DNA of 64,000 bases, from positions 1 through 64,000 of the forward strand of contig JAVBLQ010000065.1 in NCBI GenBank assembly GCA_031553435.1. The letters run 5' to 3'. Below are positions 34,801 through 45,217 of the stretch, in pieces (position 1 is the stretch's first letter; each line of letters starts with the position of its first letter). The notes beneath the pieces are model-generated. The model was not told the DNA's origin, ran no database searches, and was given only the letters and a program-made list of their open reading frames with translations. Both the position numbers and the translations under genes were made by a program. This DNA comes from JAVBLQ01 sp031553435 (lineage in GTDB: Bacteria > Bacteroidota > Bacteroidia > Bacteroidales > Azobacteroidaceae).

Positions 34801-34872
34801 AGTAAAAAATTAAAAGTGAAAAGTGAAGAATTAATGTTGTATATTTTCACTTCTCACTTTTAATTTTTCACT
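34801..34872. terminator. heptad hairpin between convergent trpB2 and regulator gene
   Basis: Arms 34801-34829 and 34844-34872, 29 bp with 26 matches, loop 14 bases, made of AGTGAAA and AATTAAA-like heptamers. Lies between converging genes and reaches the stop codon of the minus-strand gene, so it may work as a bidirectional terminator. Confidence 0.6.
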
Positions 34873-35822
34873 TACAAAGCGTCCACAAGCTCCCGTTGCT
34901 TCCGGATATATGTTTTCCGTTGCATTTCTCCGCTTTTGGAAATCAATGTGGAATGACGTATCAACGATTGAACCCATTTTAAATGATCTTGAAATGCGTT
35001 GGCATCCAAGGTAGTAATGTAATTAACATCAAATATATTGATGGAACAAGCCTGAAAGTTTGTACTTTTAATACATGCATAACATGCGTCTAAATTGATA
35101 GGCGACAGATAGATAGATACTTTTTCCCCATTCTTGAAATTCCCGGTAATGGTAAGTTCTTCTATCTCATCAATTATTAAATGCAATTCTTTTTTTATCA
35201 GTAATAGCTCATAGGGATCCACCAGACGTATATTTTTGAAATAATCGACATCATTGATAAAATAACTGAAAATATTACTATCCCATATAAAATAAGTTTT
35301 TACTTTTTCAGCTTCTTTCAGGCATTCTTTTTGGAGAGTCATAACCTCTTTAGGTAAAACAAAATCCGATAAAGAGTGGTATGGGCAATTTTCGGCAGTT
35401 TGATAGATCAGTTTGAACAAGCGGAAACGAGTGAGTTGTTCATGTTTTAAGGAAAATGAAGTGGGCAACATATTGCCTGCATTGTAATTAACAGCCGAGG
35501 GATCAGTATTAATTTGTTTGAAAGCCGTCAATATCCCACCTATAATTTTACAATATTCTTTTATAGAGTTTTTACTGAGGGATACTGTGTTGAATCTGGA
35601 ATGATTAAATACATCATTCAAAACCAGACTATCAAGAGAGATGTTTAGTGAAGAAGCAATTTTAATCGCTTCTTCCAGCGTAAAAGAAATTTCTCCTCTA
35701 AGCCGTCTGTATCCAGCTTCTTTACTCATAGGTATAATATCCGTTAACAAATCAACGGAGTTTATATCTGAAGGCGTTTTTTGTTTAATAAGCGAAATAA
35801 ACTTGTTATGAATTGTATTCAT
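34872..35822 (-). CDS. helix-turn-helix transcriptional regulator
   Basis: 316 residues from ATG 35822 (an upstream TTG at 35867 is rejected). The N-terminal 70 residues contain an XRE/BetR-like HTH (SKEAGYRRLRGEISFTLEEAIKIASSLNISLDSLV). The remaining 240 residues form a helical-rich sensor region without recognised motifs. No membrane segment. Such regulators are common in Bacteroidota but targets are unknown. Convergent to trpB2. Confidence 0.65.
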   Translation of the reverse strand: MNTIHNKFISLIKQKTPSDINSVDLLTDIIPMSKEAGYRRLRGEISFTLEEAIKIASSLNISLDSLVLNDVFNHSRFNTVSLSKNSIKEYCKIIGGILTAFKQINTDPSAVNYNAGNMLPTSFSLKHEQLTRFRLFKLIYQTAENCPYHSLSDFVLPKEVMTLQKECLKEAEKVKTYFIWDSNIFSYFINDVDYFKNIRLVDPYELLLIKKELHLIIDEIEELTITGNFKNGEKVSIYLSPINLDACYACIKSTNFQACSINIFDVNYITTLDANAFQDHLKWVQSLIRHSTLISKSGEMQRKTYIRKQRELVDAL

Positions 35823-36040
35823 GTTTATAGGGAGTTTTTTCTTCAGAATATTTTTGCGAAAGTACAAAAAATAGAGAGATTGTTATCAAAATTTACTTCT
35901 TTCGGAAAATTATATAGGTTTTTAACGATTTTAGACAAAAAAAGAATCTTTTTTTTCTTCAAAATGACAAGGATTATAAATGGCAATATAATACTTTTAC
36001 CATATATTTTTAAGTAAAAAACCTTGATAATTGCTGGATT

Positions 36041-36409
36041 ATGAAAATAGCAATAAAATATTTAATAAAAATTTTTCAACAAGAAGAGCCACATAGTCTG
36101 TATGAAAATAAAATGGAACTGAAGGGGGTAATTGATTGTGAAAAAACAGTTCTTTACCCAGAAGTGGGGAACTATGTAAAAGGTTTACGTTTTAATCAAG
36201 CGCTTGATTTTGAATTTTTTAAACCATCTGACAATCTCATTATTCTTATTATGAACAATAAATCCGATATTGTTTATAAAGAAGTAACCAACACTTGTGA
36301 AACCTTCCATGTAATTATTGAAACAGGCAACTGGCCTACGGGTTCGTATCTTATTTCAATGAGTAGCATGGAAGGAATTTCTGTTTTCGGAGTTTTTGAA
36401 ATAACGTAA
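36041..36409 (+). CDS. small hypothetical protein, DUF3244-like
   Basis: 122 residues. The second half, NLIILIMNNKSDIVYKEVTNTCETFHVIIETGNWPTGSYLISM, resembles the beta-sandwich DUF3244/T9SS-tail-like module common in Bacteroidota small exported proteins, but no clear signal peptide precedes it. Convergent with fucI. Function unknown. Confidence 0.5.
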   Translation: MKIAIKYLIKIFQQEEPHSLYENKMELKGVIDCEKTVLYPEVGNYVKGLRFNQALDFEFFKPSDNLIILIMNNKSDIVYKEVTNTCETFHVIIETGNWPTGSYLISMSSMEGISVFGVFEIT

Positions 36410-36436
36410 GAAATGGTTTGAATTTTTTACTTTCAA

Positions 36437-38209
36437 TTACTTATAAACCGGTCCATAATTTGTACAAGCCCTATAATCAGAACCTTCCATATCAGATCCG
36501 AAAGCGTTCCAGGCTGAGGGTCTGAATACCTTATCTTCTTCCACGTTGTGCATGCAAACCGGTATTCTTAAAGTAGATGCCAGTGTAATCAGATCGGCGC
36601 CAATGTGTCCGTAACTGATTGCACCATGATTGGCTCCCCAATAATTCATTACGGAATAGATATCTTTGAAACGGCCTTGTCCGGTTACTCTCGGAACAAA
36701 GAATGTCGATGGCCATGTTTTATCCGTCCGTTTGTCGATGGTATTGAATACATGTTCCGGGAATGTAGCTGTCCAACCTTCTGCAATTTGCAATACAGGG
36801 CCCAGGCCTTTTACCAGATTTATTCTTGACATGGTGATAGGCATTCCTGCTTCGGACAGGAATTTGGATGAATAACCGCCTCCTCTGAAATATTCCAGAG
36901 ATGCCGGGTGCCAACGGGTATTTTTCAGCATCTTTTCAACTTCTGCTTCCGTGATTTCCCAGAAAGGTTTCATAGCCGGTGGTCCGTCTTTGGTTTGTTG
37001 TCCTGTTCCGTCTAGAGTACAAGAGCCGGAGTTGATCAGGTGAATGGCTCCTTCGGCTAAAATACCTTCGGGTTTCCATCCGCTTACCCGTTCGATAGCT
37101 TCCGGACTCCAGTAAGTACGAACATCTGCAAATATCTGTGATGTGTTGGTCAATAGATTTCCGAACAGCATGCTGATTGCATTCAGGTAATCATTTTCTG
37201 TTGCGAATGTAAACGGAGCCCTGATACCGTTCCAGTCAAAAGAAGAATTGAGAATGGCTTCGGAAAAATCGCCGTTAGGCATGAAATCTGTCCATTGGCG
37301 TTGTCCCTGGAATCCTCCGGCAATAGCATTATGTCCCATTGCTTCTTCTTCAAATCCTGCTTTGAGTTTATTGTTTCCGATCATCAGATCTCTCATGATC
37401 ATGGTCATTTTAACAACAAATTCCCAGTCTTTGTCTTTTTGCTCACGACTTCTTTTTAATCTTTCAGGATTATAGTCTTCGCCTTCATTGGGAATACATT
37501 TGGCTTTTGTCCACGCCAGAGCCTTTTGATATTCATCTTTGTCATAGATTTCTTCTTTAACACGGCGTATAATTTCCGAACAATCAACATATTCAGTACG
37601 CATTCCAAGATATTCCTGAAGAAAATCCGCATTCACGATAGAGCCTGCAATTCCCATCGAAACGGTTCCGATGGCTAAATATGATTTTCCTTTCATCAAA
37701 GCAACGGATAATCCGGCACGGGCAAAACGTAATAATTTTTCCCTGACGTCTTCGGGAATATTTGTGTCGCCGATATCTTGTACGTTTCTGCCATAAATAC
37801 CGAAAGTCGGCAATCCTTTTTGTGAATGAGCGGCTAAAGCGGCAGCCAGATAAACGGCTCCGGGACGTTCGGTTCCGTTGAATCCCCAAATAGCTTTAGG
37901 AATCAATGGATTCATGTCGATAGTTTCAGAACCGTAGCACCAACATGGAGTGACGGAAAGAGACAGTCCGACATTTTCTTTTTCAAATTTTTCGGCGCAA
38001 TCGGCCGCTTCTTTTATGCCTCCGATGCATGTATCCGAGATGACACATTGAACCGGTGATCCATCAGGATAATGTAAAGTTGAAGTGTATAATTCAGCTA
38101 CACTTTTAGCCATATTCATAGTAGTTTCTTCCAGAGATTCGCGAATACCGCCTCTTCTTCCATCGATAACAGGACGAATGCCTATTTTGGGATAATTTTT
38201 GTTTGACAT
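36437..38209 (-). CDS. fucI: L-fucose isomerase FucI
   Basis: 590 residues, the usual length. Begins PKIGIRPVIDGRRGGIRESLE and has CIGGIKEAADCAEKF, TPCWCYGSETIDM, FNGTERPGAVYLAA and MGHNAIAGGFQGQRQWTDF, all typical of FucI. Mn-dependent conversion of L-fucose to L-fuculose (also D-arabinose to D-ribulose) in the cytoplasm. It is 65 bp downstream of lacI and probably co-transcribed. No fuculokinase, aldolase or transporter is nearby. Confidence 0.94.
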   Translation of the reverse strand: MSNKNYPKIGIRPVIDGRRGGIRESLEETTMNMAKSVAELYTSTLHYPDGSPVQCVISDTCIGGIKEAADCAEKFEKENVGLSLSVTPCWCYGSETIDMNPLIPKAIWGFNGTERPGAVYLAAALAAHSQKGLPTFGIYGRNVQDIGDTNIPEDVREKLLRFARAGLSVALMKGKSYLAIGTVSMGIAGSIVNADFLQEYLGMRTEYVDCSEIIRRVKEEIYDKDEYQKALAWTKAKCIPNEGEDYNPERLKRSREQKDKDWEFVVKMTMIMRDLMIGNNKLKAGFEEEAMGHNAIAGGFQGQRQWTDFMPNGDFSEAILNSSFDWNGIRAPFTFATENDYLNAISMLFGNLLTNTSQIFADVRTYWSPEAIERVSGWKPEGILAEGAIHLINSGSCTLDGTGQQTKDGPPAMKPFWEITEAEVEKMLKNTRWHPASLEYFRGGGYSSKFLSEAGMPITMSRINLVKGLGPVLQIAEGWTATFPEHVFNTIDKRTDKTWPSTFFVPRVTGQGRFKDIYSVMNYWGANHGAISYGHIGADLITLASTLRIPVCMHNVEEDKVFRPSAWNAFGSDMEGSDYRACTNYGPVYK

Positions 38210-38274
38210 AACTTTATATTTTTTGAATTAAGACATTTCAAATTGTGAACTAAACACAAAGATTCATATGGATT

Positions 38275-39276
38275 TTAAAATTCACTATGTAACTCCGCCG
38301 GAATCTCAACCAACAACGGATCAGCAATTTCTTTTTTAATCTGTTTGATTAAAATTTCGACCGCCGTTTCACCCATCTCCATAACAGGTTGTTGAATATA
38401 GGGAATGGGAATTTGCATAAAATCGAAAACCTCGCTTTTGTCGAAACAAACAACTCTTATTTCATCCGGAATTTTTATCTGTTTATTAATCAAACATTTA
38501 ATCCCCGACAAGGAAATGGCGCCCGCTGCAAAGAAAATACCATCTATTTTATTTCCCAAAGAAAAAAGATCAGTAACGGCTGATTCAACATCTTGATCAA
38601 CAGCTAAATGATTGATCTCTTTTATCAATTGAGGATTAAATAAACCTGCATCTTTCAATGTGTCCAAATAACCGCGCTTGCGCTCTTTCATGTGTCCCAG
38701 TTGATTGTTGTACAGCATAAAAGCTATATTTTTGCAACCTTGATCAATCAGATAATTCGTTGCTCCTTTGCTGGCCAGATAATTATTGACTGTTACATGA
38801 CTGACATTAATGCCGGAAAAATAACGATCTATCAGTACTACAGGAATTTTTCTTTTTAATAAATCGTTGATTTGTTCGTTTCCTGATTCTGTGGGAACAA
38901 TAATAAATCCGTCTACCTGCCTGTTTTTCAAGATATTGACCATGTTTTCCATTTTCAGATCGCTTTCATTAGTATTTGCGATAATAACACTGTATCCATA
39001 TTTTTCAGCATATTCCTGAATATGAAATGACATATTTGCAAAAAACGGATTGGAAATATCTGCCACAATCAAACCGATAATGTTGGATTTCCCCATCCGG
39101 AGACTTCTGGCTAAGGTATTGGGCTCATAATTCATTTCTTTGGCTTTCTTTCTTATTTTGTCGGCCAATTTTTTGCTAACCCGTCCCTCTTTTTCTTTTC
39201 CATTGAGAACCAATGAAACAGAAGTTGTGGAAATACCCAATTCTTGAGCAATATCTTTGATGGAAATGTGAGACAT
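38275..39276 (-). CDS. LacI-family transcriptional regulator
   Basis: 333 residues from ATG 39276, chosen because the HTH starts right there (MSHISIKDIAQELGISTTSVSLVLNG); the longer frame to 39324 would run through the promoter. The hinge KANTLARSLRMG-like segment (EPNTLARSLRMGKSNIIG) and a periplasmic-binding-protein-like domain (NPFFANMSFHIQEYA, DGFIIVPTES, VVLIDRYF) follow. Upstream of fucI in the same direction and divergent from the glucan PUL, so it may control both. It appears autoregulated: a CG-centred LacI operator sits in its promoter. Confidence 0.9.
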   Translation of the reverse strand: MSHISIKDIAQELGISTTSVSLVLNGKEKEGRVSKKLADKIRKKAKEMNYEPNTLARSLRMGKSNIIGLIVADISNPFFANMSFHIQEYAEKYGYSVIIANTNESDLKMENMVNILKNRQVDGFIIVPTESGNEQINDLLKRKIPVVLIDRYFSGINVSHVTVNNYLASKGATNYLIDQGCKNIAFMLYNNQLGHMKERKRGYLDTLKDAGLFNPQLIKEINHLAVDQDVESAVTDLFSLGNKIDGIFFAAGAISLSGIKCLINKQIKIPDEIRVVCFDKSEVFDFMQIPIPYIQQPVMEMGETAVEILIKQIKKEIADPLLVEIPAELHSEF

Positions 39277-39296
39277 GAGTACTTGTAATATTTTTG

Positions 39297-39320
39297 CAAA
39301 TATATTGATTAAACGTTTTA
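39297..39320 (-). promoter_or_regulatory. lacI promoter with overlapping LacI-type operator
   Basis: Minus strand -7 box TATATTTG (39297-39304) matches TAnnTTTG. Directly upstream, AAACGTTT (39311-39318) is a perfect CG-centred palindrome of the LacI-family operator type and lies between -7 and a likely -33 TTG. The regulator binding here would block its own transcription. Confidence 0.6.
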
Positions 39321-39664
39321 GCAATGAATTTTTTTATATGTTTTATAACATAATTGGAAAATTAAAAATGGTGTTTGTGTATGCTTGAGCGTCTTTTATT
39401 TAATGTTGATAGTTTAATGTTGAAAATCAACAAATTAAAAATTAAATCTTAAACTAATTATCATTTAGTACTAATAAATAAAAATAAACAAGATTTCCAT
39501 TCAGGAATTTTTAAAATAAATATTGAATTAAAATATTAATAATCAATATTTTATTTGTAAAAAAATAACTTATGAAGTAGAATAATTGTAGTGTTAAACT
39601 CATTTTCTTTTTCATGAAGTAATAAGATAGCAGTCATTTATTTTTTATCGGGTAACACTCACAT

Positions 39665-39672
39665 TACATTTG
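39665..39672 (+). promoter_or_regulatory. -7 box of the glucan PUL
   Basis: TACATTTG matches TAnnTTTG, 28 bp before the first PUL gene; a T-run stands at the -33 position. The rest of the 39277-39700 gap is AT-rich, with the lacI promoter at its left end and no other recognisable element or second LacI operator. Confidence 0.45.
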
Positions 39673-39700
39673 CTATAAATTAAAACCACAATAAAATACC

Positions 39701-42157
39701 ATGAACAGATTTTTTAACATTTTACTTTGCCTTTTATTTGTTGTTTATATCGACATTTTTGCTCAAAAGCAGAAAAAGGTACTAATCATTGGCATCGATG
39801 GCTTAATACAAACAGCTATCACATCCGAAAATTCTCCGCATTTGAAAAATCTGATGGACAATTCCCTCAGTTATACTAATGCACTGGCAGATGTTCCTAC
39901 ATGGAGTGCAACCGGTTGGTCGGGAATTTTAACCGGAGTCTCTGTAAATAAACATAATGTAACGGGAAATGACTTTGCCAACAATAAGCTAGACCAATAT
40001 CCGAGTTTTTTCAAATATTTGTCGGCTGAGGTTCCTACTTTTCGTACCGCTTCATTTGTAACGTGGACGGAAATTAATAACTACATTAATTTGCCTGCTT
40101 ATCTGACAAAATCTTTCTCATCTTCAGGTTCTTATGAAGAAAAAGACAGATTCACATACGAGAACGTTATCAATGAGCTGTCATACCCCAGCGCCGGATG
40201 TATTTTCATTCAATTCGATCAGGTAGATCATTATGGTCACGATTCCGGGTTTTCCACAACCAATCCGGCCTATATAAATTCATTGAAAACAGTCGATGGT
40301 TATGTCGGAGAAATATTGGGTGCCATAAAAAGCAGATCCAATTATACTAATGAAGATTGGTTGGTCATTGCCGTGACCGATCATGGAGGAACTACAGCCG
40401 GTGCTCATGGAGGTGTTAGTTACGTAGAACGCAATGCATTTATTATTGTAAACAACACTGCGATTACTCCTAAGTTGGTTAACGATCTTCCGGAAGAAAC
40501 CACGAAAACAATGGATCAAACCATTCAAACCATTGATTTTAATGGAAATGTTTACGGACAAATTCCTGCTTCGGATGATTTGAATTTTGGTACGGATAAA
40601 AGTTTTACCATCGAATTCAGGGTTCGTATTACTTCAACCAACAGTGATCCTGTAATCATTGGAAATAAAGATTGGAACAGCGGAGGCAACAGAGGTATTG
40701 CTATCGTAAACAATGGAGGAACTCTTCATGTAAATGTTGGCGACGGGAATAGCCCCAGCCAACGCCAGGATATCAAAACTGTTGATCTGAATGACAATTA
40801 CTGGCACCACATTTCAGTAGTTGTAAACCGTTCTACACAACAAATGACAGTATACGACGCCGGAGTTGAAAAAGGAAGTGCATCAATCAGTCAGGTAGGA
40901 AATCTCACAAGCGGCATGAATTTTTGTATTGCTCAGGACGGAACAACCTCCTATAATCCGGATTTCAAAGGAAATATTGCGGAAATCAGGATATTCAAAT
41001 CTGCACTAAGCCCTGAAGCAATTAAAAACTATGTTGAAAAATCGTTAGACACACAACATCCTGCATACAGCGACTTGATAATATATGCAAAAGGAAATGA
41101 TGCTTCAGGAAGCGTTTTTGCCGGATCTTTAGGAAAAAGTGACATTCAGATCAAGACCAGAAATTCCCAAACAATTTCATGGACAGAAATAACATCTCCA
41201 ATCATTCTTGGAAAAACAGAAGATACCAAAGGCGCTCCTCACTTGTATGATATTGCTCCGACCGTATTTTCATTCTTAAATCTGCCAATCTCGAATTATG
41301 ACTGGGATGGAAAATCCTTAGTAGATTTCCAACAAGAACCTTACACAATCGAACCTAAGGCAAATGATTGTTTACCGGCACCTACAGACCTAGAAGCTGT
41401 CATTGATAACTTTGAAAACGGATTCATCAATTTTACCAATTGCCTGAATAGTATGGAAGGTGCCGGTTTTAGTATTGTAGATAATCCGAATTCTAATAGT
41501 TTGAATATGAGCAACAAAGTATTGAAAATTACTCGTACTGTTGCAAATACAAACACTTGGGCAGGATTTTGGGCTCCTTTGAATAGCGATGGTTACAATC
41601 GTTTCGACACAGATAAATATCAATATGTATCATTTAAAATATTACAGGATCTGTCAGGAGCATCAGCACGTTTCAAATTCGAAAACTCAGACGGAGGAGG
41701 TTCTACTAACGAAATATATCCGATATCAGCGCCATCAAAAACAGGAGAATGGGAACTTCTTACATTCGATATGAAGAATAATGGAGCCAAAGGACATTAT
41801 AAAATAATCAGTATCCAACCGGATGTAGCTGCAAACCGTCCGGTACATAGTGTATACATTGATGATATCATACTTAGCACATCGATTCCTACCTCTATCA
41901 GTCAAGGAAAAATGAATGCCAATGATATAAAAGTTCAAATCAATGATCAAGCCGCTTCCATATTTTTCAATTTACCGGAAGCCGGAAAAGCGCAAGTTTC
42001 TGTTTTTAACACCACAGGTCAATTGATTGACAGTAAAATACTGAATAATGCTGTAGCGGGAGAAAATCATGTTTCTTCCAGGATTGATTCAAAAGGAGTT
42101 TATATTGTTAAAGTCACATCAAACGAAAACAATTTGACGGCAAAATTTATTAAATAA
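39701..42157 (+). CDS. secreted alkaline phosphatase-superfamily enzyme with LamG insert and T9SS tail
   Basis: 818 residues. Signal peptide to about residue 21. Phosphodiesterase/phosphatase core: LIIGIDGL (Asp33), TWSATGWSGILTG (nucleophile Ser/Thr near 69-71), FDQVDHYGHDSGF (Asp173, Asp176, His177, His180) and TDHGG plus His236, the complete metal set of type I phosphodiesterases. A LamG-like domain (about 280-445) is inserted before the final core strand HLYDIAPTVFSFLNLPI. Then a jelly-roll CBM-like domain (about 560-725) and a type IX sorting domain (about 735-818). First gene of the PUL; it may strip phosphoglycerol or phosphoethanolamine from substituted glucans. Confidence 0.8.
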   Translation: MNRFFNILLCLLFVVYIDIFAQKQKKVLIIGIDGLIQTAITSENSPHLKNLMDNSLSYTNALADVPTWSATGWSGILTGVSVNKHNVTGNDFANNKLDQYPSFFKYLSAEVPTFRTASFVTWTEINNYINLPAYLTKSFSSSGSYEEKDRFTYENVINELSYPSAGCIFIQFDQVDHYGHDSGFSTTNPAYINSLKTVDGYVGEILGAIKSRSNYTNEDWLVIAVTDHGGTTAGAHGGVSYVERNAFIIVNNTAITPKLVNDLPEETTKTMDQTIQTIDFNGNVYGQIPASDDLNFGTDKSFTIEFRVRITSTNSDPVIIGNKDWNSGGNRGIAIVNNGGTLHVNVGDGNSPSQRQDIKTVDLNDNYWHHISVVVNRSTQQMTVYDAGVEKGSASISQVGNLTSGMNFCIAQDGTTSYNPDFKGNIAEIRIFKSALSPEAIKNYVEKSLDTQHPAYSDLIIYAKGNDASGSVFAGSLGKSDIQIKTRNSQTISWTEITSPIILGKTEDTKGAPHLYDIAPTVFSFLNLPISNYDWDGKSLVDFQQEPYTIEPKANDCLPAPTDLEAVIDNFENGFINFTNCLNSMEGAGFSIVDNPNSNSLNMSNKVLKITRTVANTNTWAGFWAPLNSDGYNRFDTDKYQYVSFKILQDLSGASARFKFENSDGGGSTNEIYPISAPSKTGEWELLTFDMKNNGAKGHYKIISIQPDVAANRPVHSVYIDDIILSTSIPTSISQGKMNANDIKVQINDQAASIFFNLPEAGKAQVSVFNTTGQLIDSKILNNAVAGENHVSSRIDSKGVYIVKVTSNENNLTAKFIK

Positions 42158-42206
42158 TAAGGGGTTGCCTGTCAATTTATTCGACAACTAATTAATTCAA
42201 TTAAAT

Positions 42207-45200
42207 ATGAAAATCTATATTGTAAGTTGCATTTTCCTGTTGATGTCTTCTATAACTGTTTTTGCACAGCAAAAAGCAGTTTCGGGGACAGTAAAAGATG
42301 AAACGGGGGAAACTTTACCGGGAGTTACCGTTAAAGTAAAAAATAAAGATACGGGAACTATTACTGATTTCGATGGAAAATATTCTATTACCGTCAATCA
42401 GGGAGATATCCTTGAATTTTCTTATATCGGCTTAACTCCTCAAACCGCAGTTGTTGGTACAAGTAATACCATTGATATTACCTTAAGAGAAGATGTAACT
42501 GTGTTGACTGAAACAGTTGTTATCGGTTATGGTACAGCTAAGAAACGAGATTTGACCGGTTCGATTACCACTATTAAAGGAGATGATGTAGCCAATAAAC
42601 CCTCATCAAACCCGATGTCTTTGATACAGGGAAAAGTGGCCGGTGTACAAATCACCAATTCGGGACGTGCCGGTGACGAACCTGACGTTCGCATTCGCGG
42701 AACAAACTCTATCAATGGAGCTAAACCATTATATATTGTCGACGGATTATTCAACGACAATATCAACTTCCTAAATCCTGCCGACATAGAATCGATGGAA
42801 GTATTGAAAGACCCCTCTTCTCTGGCTATTTTTGGAGTTAGAGGAGCTAACGGTGTCATCATCATTACAACCAAAAGAGCGAAAGAAGGCAAAACTGTAG
42901 TAAACATCAATTCTTCTGTCGGAGCAAAACAAGTAGTAAACAAAATTAAACTAACCAATGCTGCCGAATTCAAAGAATTATACAATGAACAGCGGGTGAA
43001 CGAAGGAGCTACCACCCCATACGATTATTATCTCTGGCAAGCTGATACCGATTGGCAGGACGAAATATTCCAAAACGGATTGGTTACACAAAATAATATC
43101 AGTATTTCGGGTGCAAACGAAAAAAGTAAATTCTATATGGGTGTCGGATACATTTATGAAGAAGGTATCATTAATCATGAAAAAATGAATAAAATATCTA
43201 TCAATGTAAATGACGAATATTCCATCAGTAAAAATTTCAGGGTCGGATTCCAGTTCAACGGATACAAAGAAAACTCAACCGATAACAAAAAGGTAACCGC
43301 TGCTCTCCAGGCTGCTCCTATTGCTGCTCCATATAATGAAGAATATCAGTTATACAGTGTTTTACCTGATTTCCAGAATGCCCAGATAGGCAATCCGATG
43401 TTCGACATCGAGCTAAGAGCCAACAAAACCCTTCCGGTAAAATACCGGGCTGTCGGGAATGTTTATGGAGAATTGGATTTCCTCAAACACTTCAACTTCC
43501 GGGTTGCATTTTCTGCCGACTATGGATTCAATCAACAGCAACAATACACTCCGATCACAATGGCATACAATCCTTATATTGTAGATGCAGCACCTATTGA
43601 TACCATTTCCAGAACAACTTCGGTTTCTCAATATCAAAATATCTATACAAAAATCCAACAGGACTATTTATTGACTTACAAGCAACAAATCAAAGATCAC
43701 GGAATTACAGTCACTGCCGGATTTACTACAAACTATAATTCCTATTCTCAAATATCAGGTAGCCGTCAACAAGGCGACGGACTCCCGTTCCCTGATGATG
43801 AAAGGAATTGGTATTTAAGTTGGGGTGATAAAAAAACACAAACAAACGACAGTGAACAATGGGACAGAGCTACTGTTTCTTTCCTGACAAGAGCATTATA
43901 TAACTATAAAAACAAATACTTGTTCAATGCTTCTTACAGACGGGATGGCTCTTCCGCATTCACCAACACAAACAATGAATGGCAGGATTTTGGAGCAGTG
44001 GGTGCCGGATGGATTGTAACTGAAGAGGATTTCATGCGCAATCAAAATATCCTTGATTATTTGAAAATCAAAGCCTCTTGGGGTATTTTAGGAAATCAGG
44101 CAACCGGGACCTCTCAATTTGACATGTATCCTTCTTATCCTCAAATTGATATGGGTAGTGCAGCGATATTTGGAGGAAATGTTGTTCCTGCATATTCCCC
44201 TAAGTACATTGCAAGTCCGGATTTAAGATGGGAAACTGTGCATGCCTGGGAAGCAGGATTCGAAACCAATCTGCTTCATAACAAACTGCACTTTGAAGCT
44301 GTCTATTACAATAAGTTAACAAAAGACATGTTAAGTACGGTTCCCGGACAAGTTGGTTCTGTACCGGGATTAGCAAACGTAGGTGAAATTGCCAATAAAG
44401 GACTTGAATTAGCTGCCTCCTGGAACAGCACTATCGGAAAAGACTGGACATACGGCATCAGTGGGAACTTAACAACAATAGATAATGAAGTTAAAAAATT
44501 AGGCGATATCGGATATGAAATTATTTCCGGTCCTTCCCGTGTAACAGTAGGATACCCCATTGGATATTTCTATGGTTACAAATCCGAAGGAATCTACCAA
44601 ACCAAAGCGGAGATTAACCAATCGCCTGTCAGCAAACTTGGCGCTGTTGAACCCGGAGATATCAAATTTGCAGACACAGATGGTGACAATACAATTACAG
44701 TAAACGACCGCACCATGATCGGTAACCCAACACCCGATTTCACATATGGAGGTTCTGTTTCGATAGGATACAAAAATGTAGATTTAATTGTCGACGTAAT
44801 GGGTGTTTATGGTAATGAGATTTACAAAAGCTGGGACCAACAAAAATACACCAAGGCTAATTATCCCATAGACCGCCTGAACCGTTGGAACGGAGTCGGA
44901 ACGTCTAACTGGGAACCTATCCTGAGCCAAAAACGAGACAATAACTATTACGATTCCGATTATTATATTGAAGACGGCAGTTTCTTCCGTGTCAGAAATA
45001 TACAGTTAGGCTATAACCTGGCGCAATCAGCCGTTAAGAAATTACGCCTACAATCGCTTCGTTTATATGTGAATGCACAAAATCCGGTAACTTTTAAAAA
45101 CAGTACCGGTTACACACCCGAAATCGGAGGAAGCTCCATCAAATTTGGAGTAGACGAGGGTACTTATCCGATTCCTGCTGTTTATACATTTGGTTTCAAT

Positions 45201-45212
45201 CTTAGTTTTTAA
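42207..45212 (+). CDS. susC: SusC-like TonB-dependent outer-membrane transporter
   Basis: 1001 residues. Signal peptide, CarboxypepD-reg-like domain (AVSGTVKDETGETLPGVTVKVKNKDTG), TonB-box region LTETVVIGYGTAKKRDLTGSI, plug domain (PLYIVDGLFNDNINFLNPADIESMEVL in outline) and a 22-strand barrel ending in VYTFGFNLSF with terminal Phe. Imports oligosaccharides across the outer membrane with the SusD lid encoded next. The pair and the GH144 genes suggest a beta-1,2-glucan substrate. Confidence 0.93.
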   Translation: MKIYIVSCIFLLMSSITVFAQQKAVSGTVKDETGETLPGVTVKVKNKDTGTITDFDGKYSITVNQGDILEFSYIGLTPQTAVVGTSNTIDITLREDVTVLTETVVIGYGTAKKRDLTGSITTIKGDDVANKPSSNPMSLIQGKVAGVQITNSGRAGDEPDVRIRGTNSINGAKPLYIVDGLFNDNINFLNPADIESMEVLKDPSSLAIFGVRGANGVIIITTKRAKEGKTVVNINSSVGAKQVVNKIKLTNAAEFKELYNEQRVNEGATTPYDYYLWQADTDWQDEIFQNGLVTQNNISISGANEKSKFYMGVGYIYEEGIINHEKMNKISINVNDEYSISKNFRVGFQFNGYKENSTDNKKVTAALQAAPIAAPYNEEYQLYSVLPDFQNAQIGNPMFDIELRANKTLPVKYRAVGNVYGELDFLKHFNFRVAFSADYGFNQQQQYTPITMAYNPYIVDAAPIDTISRTTSVSQYQNIYTKIQQDYLLTYKQQIKDHGITVTAGFTTNYNSYSQISGSRQQGDGLPFPDDERNWYLSWGDKKTQTNDSEQWDRATVSFLTRALYNYKNKYLFNASYRRDGSSAFTNTNNEWQDFGAVGAGWIVTEEDFMRNQNILDYLKIKASWGILGNQATGTSQFDMYPSYPQIDMGSAAIFGGNVVPAYSPKYIASPDLRWETVHAWEAGFETNLLHNKLHFEAVYYNKLTKDMLSTVPGQVGSVPGLANVGEIANKGLELAASWNSTIGKDWTYGISGNLTTIDNEVKKLGDIGYEIISGPSRVTVGYPIGYFYGYKSEGIYQTKAEINQSPVSKLGAVEPGDIKFADTDGDNTITVNDRTMIGNPTPDFTYGGSVSIGYKNVDLIVDVMGVYGNEIYKSWDQQKYTKANYPIDRLNRWNGVGTSNWEPILSQKRDNNYYDSDYYIEDGSFFRVRNIQLGYNLAQSAVKKLRLQSLRLYVNAQNPVTFKNSTGYTPEIGGSSIKFGVDEGTYPIPAVYTFGFNLSF

Positions 45213-45217
45213 TTATG

